Assembly (NCBI GenBank): GCA_021787255.1 | Contig: JAJYMD010000203.1 | Span: 1 to 9,292 of the forward strand | DNA: 9,292 nt | DNA from: Actinomycetes bacterium | Lineage (GTDB): Bacteria; Actinomycetota; Acidimicrobiia; Acidimicrobiales; RAAP-2 | Reading direction: 5' to 3' | Shown here: piece after piece, positions 7,349 to 9,292 of the stretch | How the letters are laid out: each line of letters starts with the position of its first letter | How positions within the stretch are numbered: position 1 is the stretch's first letter | Notes under the pieces: model-generated | What the model saw: only the letters and a program-made list of their open reading frames with translations | What the model was told of the DNA's origin: nothing | Databases searched by the model: none | Position numbers and translations under genes: made by a program

Positions 7349-7360
7349 CCTTGCACAAGG
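7349..7360. promoter_or_regulatory. Inverted repeat in the pilB-pilD intergenic region
   Basis: CCTTG-CA-CAAGG has two perfect 5-bp arms around a 2-bp centre. It lies about 40 bp upstream of the pilD -10 box and just upstream of the weak pilB -10 candidate, a fitting place for a dimeric regulator. The arms are short, so chance is possible. Confidence 0.25.
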
Positions 7361-7401
7361 CGCCGACGCGCGAGGATCGCGTCCCGCGCCGACCCCGGCA
7401 C

Positions 7402-7407
7402 TACAGT
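7402..7407 (+). promoter_or_regulatory. -10 element for near-leaderless pilD transcription
   Basis: TACAGT matches TAnnnT and lies 9 nt before the GTG at 7417. Transcription would start at, or within about 3 nt of, the start codon. No Shine-Dalgarno is visible upstream of the GTG. No recognisable -35 lies 16-18 nt upstream. The arrangement resembles that of pafBC. Confidence 0.45.
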
Positions 7408-7416
7408 CCGGCCACG

Positions 7417-8163
7417 GTGGGCTCGGGCGAGACGGCGCAGCTTCTCACGATCCTCGTGAGCGGGGTGGTGGGTCTCGTGGTCGGGTCGTTCCTGAACGTC
7501 GTCGCCTACCGCCTCCCTCGGAAGATGTCGATCGTCGAACCGCCCTCGCACTGCCCGTCCTGCGGGACCCGCCTCGGACTCATCGACCTCGTGCCGGTGG
7601 CGTCATGGCTGTGGATCCGCGGACGGTGCCGCCACTGCCACGCGCATGTCTCCCCGCGCTACCCGCTCGTGGCGCTCTCGACGGGGCTGCTCTGCGCGGC
7701 TGCTGCAGGTGCGCTCGGATCCTTCTGGCCGGTCCTGTCGGTCGCAGGGATCCTCGTTTGCGCGCTCGCGGCGTCGATCGTGGACACCGACGGCGGGACG
7801 ATCCCGGTCGTGCTCGCGGTCGTCGGCGCGCTCGGCTCGGTCTCCCTCCTGCCGATCGCCGTCGTCCTCGGCCACACCGACCGGCTCCCTTGGGCCGGGC
7901 TCGGTGCGGCGCTCGGCTTCCTCGGTGCCTTCGTCGGCGACCGAGCGGCCGAGCCGCAGCGCTGGACCAGGCTCACGCTGCTCACCTGCCTCGCCTGGAC
8001 TGCAGGGTGGCTGTGGCCGGGAGGCGGAGCATTCGTCGCTGCATGGATCGTCGTCGCGACGGCGGCGACGGGTCTTGGGACCGCGAAGCGCGCGCCGTTC
8101 GTCATCCTCGCCGCTGGCTCGGTCCTGGCTGTGCTGGCGTCGGCGCTGATCAGCCGACCCTGA
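7417..8163 (+). CDS. pilD: PilD-family prepilin peptidase/N-methyltransferase with atypical active site
   Basis: 248 residues from the GTG at 7417, an integral membrane protein with roughly eight hydrophobic segments (about 8-30, 83-105, 106-122, 130-152, 158-174, 186-200, 205-222, 227-245). PilD cuts the leader from type IV prepilins and methylates the new N-terminus. The N-terminal signature GSFLNVVAYRLPR (23-35) and the cytoplasmic zinc-binding domain (C46, C49, C71, C74; RYPLV at 81-85) are clear. The first catalytic aspartate is probably D123 in IVDTDGGTIP, but the Asp that usually follows IP is Val131. The second catalytic motif GxGDxK is not recognisable: its expected place, about 60 residues on, reads QRWTRL (181-186). 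The only nearby GD is D175. No alternative frame restores the motif. A TTG start at 7351 would add a hydrophilic basic tail without support. It is divergent from pilB and convergent with the second pilT. Confidence 0.88.
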   Translation: MGSGETAQLLTILVSGVVGLVVGSFLNVVAYRLPRKMSIVEPPSHCPSCGTRLGLIDLVPVASWLWIRGRCRHCHAHVSPRYPLVALSTGLLCAAAAGALGSFWPVLSVAGILVCALAASIVDTDGGTIPVVLAVVGALGSVSLLPIAVVLGHTDRLPWAGLGAALGFLGAFVGDRAAEPQRWTRLTLLTCLAWTAGWLWPGGGAFVAAWIVVATAATGLGTAKRAPFVILAAGSVLAVLASALISRP

Positions 8164-8187
8164 TCCCGGGCGCCGTCGGGGAGGTCG

Positions 8188-9285
8188 TCACCCTCGCCCG
8201 GTCCGGACGAGCCCTCTGCGCTCGAGCGTGACCCGAAGGTCGTGAGGGTTCGTCGCCATCTCCAGCGCCTCTGTCAAGGTGATGAGCCCGGCCTCGAGGT
8301 GGGACGCGAGGCTCTGGTCGAAGGTTTGCATCCCGTAGTAGGCGCCCTCGGCGATGATGTCCGTGATGTCGCTCGTGTGCTCGACGTCCTCGATGCACTG
8401 ACGGATCCGTCCGTTCACGATCATGAGCTCCACGGCGGGCACGCGGCCATTGCCATCCGCGCGTCGTACGAGACGCTGCGCGACCGTGCCGCGCAGCGAC
8501 CCGGCAAGCGAGGTGCGGACCTGCTGCTGCTGGTGAGGGGGGAAGAAGTCCACCACGCGCGAGACCGTCTCGGTGGCGTCGATCGTGTGGAGCGTCGAGA
8601 GGACGAGGTGGCCGGTCTCAGCGGCGGTGAGCGCCGCGGAGGTGGTCTCCATGTCCCGCATCTCGCCCACGAAGATCACGTCAGGATCTTGGCGGAGGAC
8701 GACTCGCATCGCCGCGTGGAACGAGTCCGTGTCGAAGCCGACCTCACGCTGGCTGATCGACGCGAGCACGTCGGAGTGCAGGTACTCGATCGGGTCCTCG
8801 ATCGTGATGATGTGGCAGGACCGTATGCGGTTGATGTGGTCGATCATCGCGGCGAGCGTCGTCGTCTTGCCCGAGCCCGTCGGCCCGGTGACCAGCACGA
8901 GACCGCGCCGTTCCTCGGCGAGCTTGGCGACAGCGGGCGGAAGGCCTAGATCCTCGAGCGAGCCCGGATTGGCCCGCACCGCGCGGAAGGCGAGCGCGAC
9001 CGAGCTTCGCTGGTAGTAGGCGTTCACGCGGAACCGTCCGACACCGGGCACCGAGTACGCGAAGTCCGCCTCGCGGTGCCGGTCGAACTGGGTCGCCACC
9101 TCTGCGGGCATGATCGCCCGCGCGAGCGCCTGCGTGTCGGCATGGGTGCTGGTGGGCTCGCTGGAGACTTGGCGCAGCTCCCCGTCGATCCGCACCCATG
9201 GCCGCACGCCGGCTTTCAGGTGCAGGTCCGAGCCATCCCACTGGGCCAGCAGGGAGAGGAGACGGTCGAGGTCGCGCCGGTCCAC
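8188..9285 (-). CDS. Second PilT-family ATPase (PilT paralogue, possibly PilU-like)
   Basis: 365 residues from the GTG at 9285. The frame stays open to the right edge, so the start may lie outside, but the N-terminus (DLDRLLSLL, then GSDLHL at 18-23) is where PilT normally begins. The core has Walker A GPTGSGKTT (134-142), Asp box TIEDPIEYLH (161-170), Walker B DPDVIFVGEMRD (200-211) and His box TGHLVLSTLHT (224-234), so ATPase function is expected. The region matching the PilT AIRNLIRE motif reads RIRQCIEDVEHTSDI (293-307) and is clearly divergent, whereas the paralogue at 3555-4706 keeps it. That points to an accessory or modified retraction motor, comparable in idea to PilU; the PilU name is not established. 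It ends 24 bp from the pilD stop, with no clear terminator between. Its promoter is not in the window. Confidence 0.93.
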   Translation of the reverse strand: MDRRDLDRLLSLLAQWDGSDLHLKAGVRPWVRIDGELRQVSSEPTSTHADTQALARAIMPAEVATQFDRHREADFAYSVPGVGRFRVNAYYQRSSVALAFRAVRANPGSLEDLGLPPAVAKLAEERRGLVLVTGPTGSGKTTTLAAMIDHINRIRSCHIITIEDPIEYLHSDVLASISQREVGFDTDSFHAAMRVVLRQDPDVIFVGEMRDMETTSAALTAAETGHLVLSTLHTIDATETVSRVVDFFPPHQQQQVRTSLAGSLRGTVAQRLVRRADGNGRVPAVELMIVNGRIRQCIEDVEHTSDITDIIAEGAYYGMQTFDQSLASHLEAGLITLTEALEMATNPHDLRVTLERRGLVRTGRG

Positions 9286-9292
9286 CGCCAGG

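Larger units (their letters stand above)
7166..7416. other. Divergent pilB-pilD intergenic region
   Basis: These 251 bp separate divergent pilB (left) and pilD (right) and should hold both promoters. The pilD side has TACAGT just before the GTG. For pilB the only TAnnnT on the minus strand is TAGGCT (7323-7318), with a poor -35 (TTCCAC) 17 nt upstream; it would give a leader of about 145 nt and is weakly supported. The palindrome CACGTG (7215-7220) and the near-palindrome CCTTGCACAAGG (7349-7360) are possible binding sites. I see no small gene here. Confidence 0.5.

Noticed and set aside
7351..7416. TTG start at 7351 for pilD
   Set aside because: It would add 22 hydrophilic, basic residues before the first membrane segment, has no Shine-Dalgarno, and overlaps the TACAGT box; GTG 7417 fits the family better.
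8164..8187. Terminator between convergent pilD and the second pilT
   Set aside because: Only a 5-bp stem (CCGAC 8154-8158 with GTCGG 8175-8179) and a weak 4-bp one were found, with no T-tract; not enough to call.

Overview
The window is high-GC throughout, with GTG starts, tightly packed genes and two promoters placed for leaderless transcripts. Together with a fused PafBC-type WYL regulator and a Gram-positive-style type IV pilus set, this suggests an actinobacterium. A class such as Acidimicrobiia is a guess that the window alone cannot settle. No insertion sequence, tRNA, rRNA or CRISPR array was seen.

Layout from left to right. Positions 1-168 hold no convincing gene, only a short hairpin and an AT-richer pocket with a weak leftward promoter. 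Positions 169-2187 (minus) encode a 672-residue double WYL regulator of PafBC type, with its own probable leaderless promoter at 2195-2200. Positions 2330-7165 (minus) are a compact operon read right to left: pilB (extension ATPase), pilT (retraction ATPase) and pilC (inner-membrane platform). pilB and pilT overlap by 4 bp; pilT and pilC are 1 nt apart and share a stop codon/Shine-Dalgarno block. Positions 7166-7416 are a divergent intergenic region. Positions 7417-8163 (plus) encode a PilD-family prepilin peptidase, also apparently leaderless. Positions 8188-9285 (minus), convergent with pilD, encode a second PilT-family ATPase whose start lies at or just beyond the right edge.

The pil genes make up the motor and processing core of a type IV pilus. 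PilD trims and methylates pilins, PilC anchors the motor, PilB drives assembly, and the two PilT-type ATPases drive or modulate retraction. No pilin and no pilM/N/O-like gene lies in this window. The most notable points are a PilD homologue that keeps its zinc-binding cytoplasmic domain but seems to lack the second catalytic aspartate (GxGD motif); a PilB with a duplicated N-terminal sub-domain joined by a very proline-rich linker that carries a recent 45-bp tandem duplication; and a fused DNA-damage-type regulator directly downstream of a pilus motor operon.
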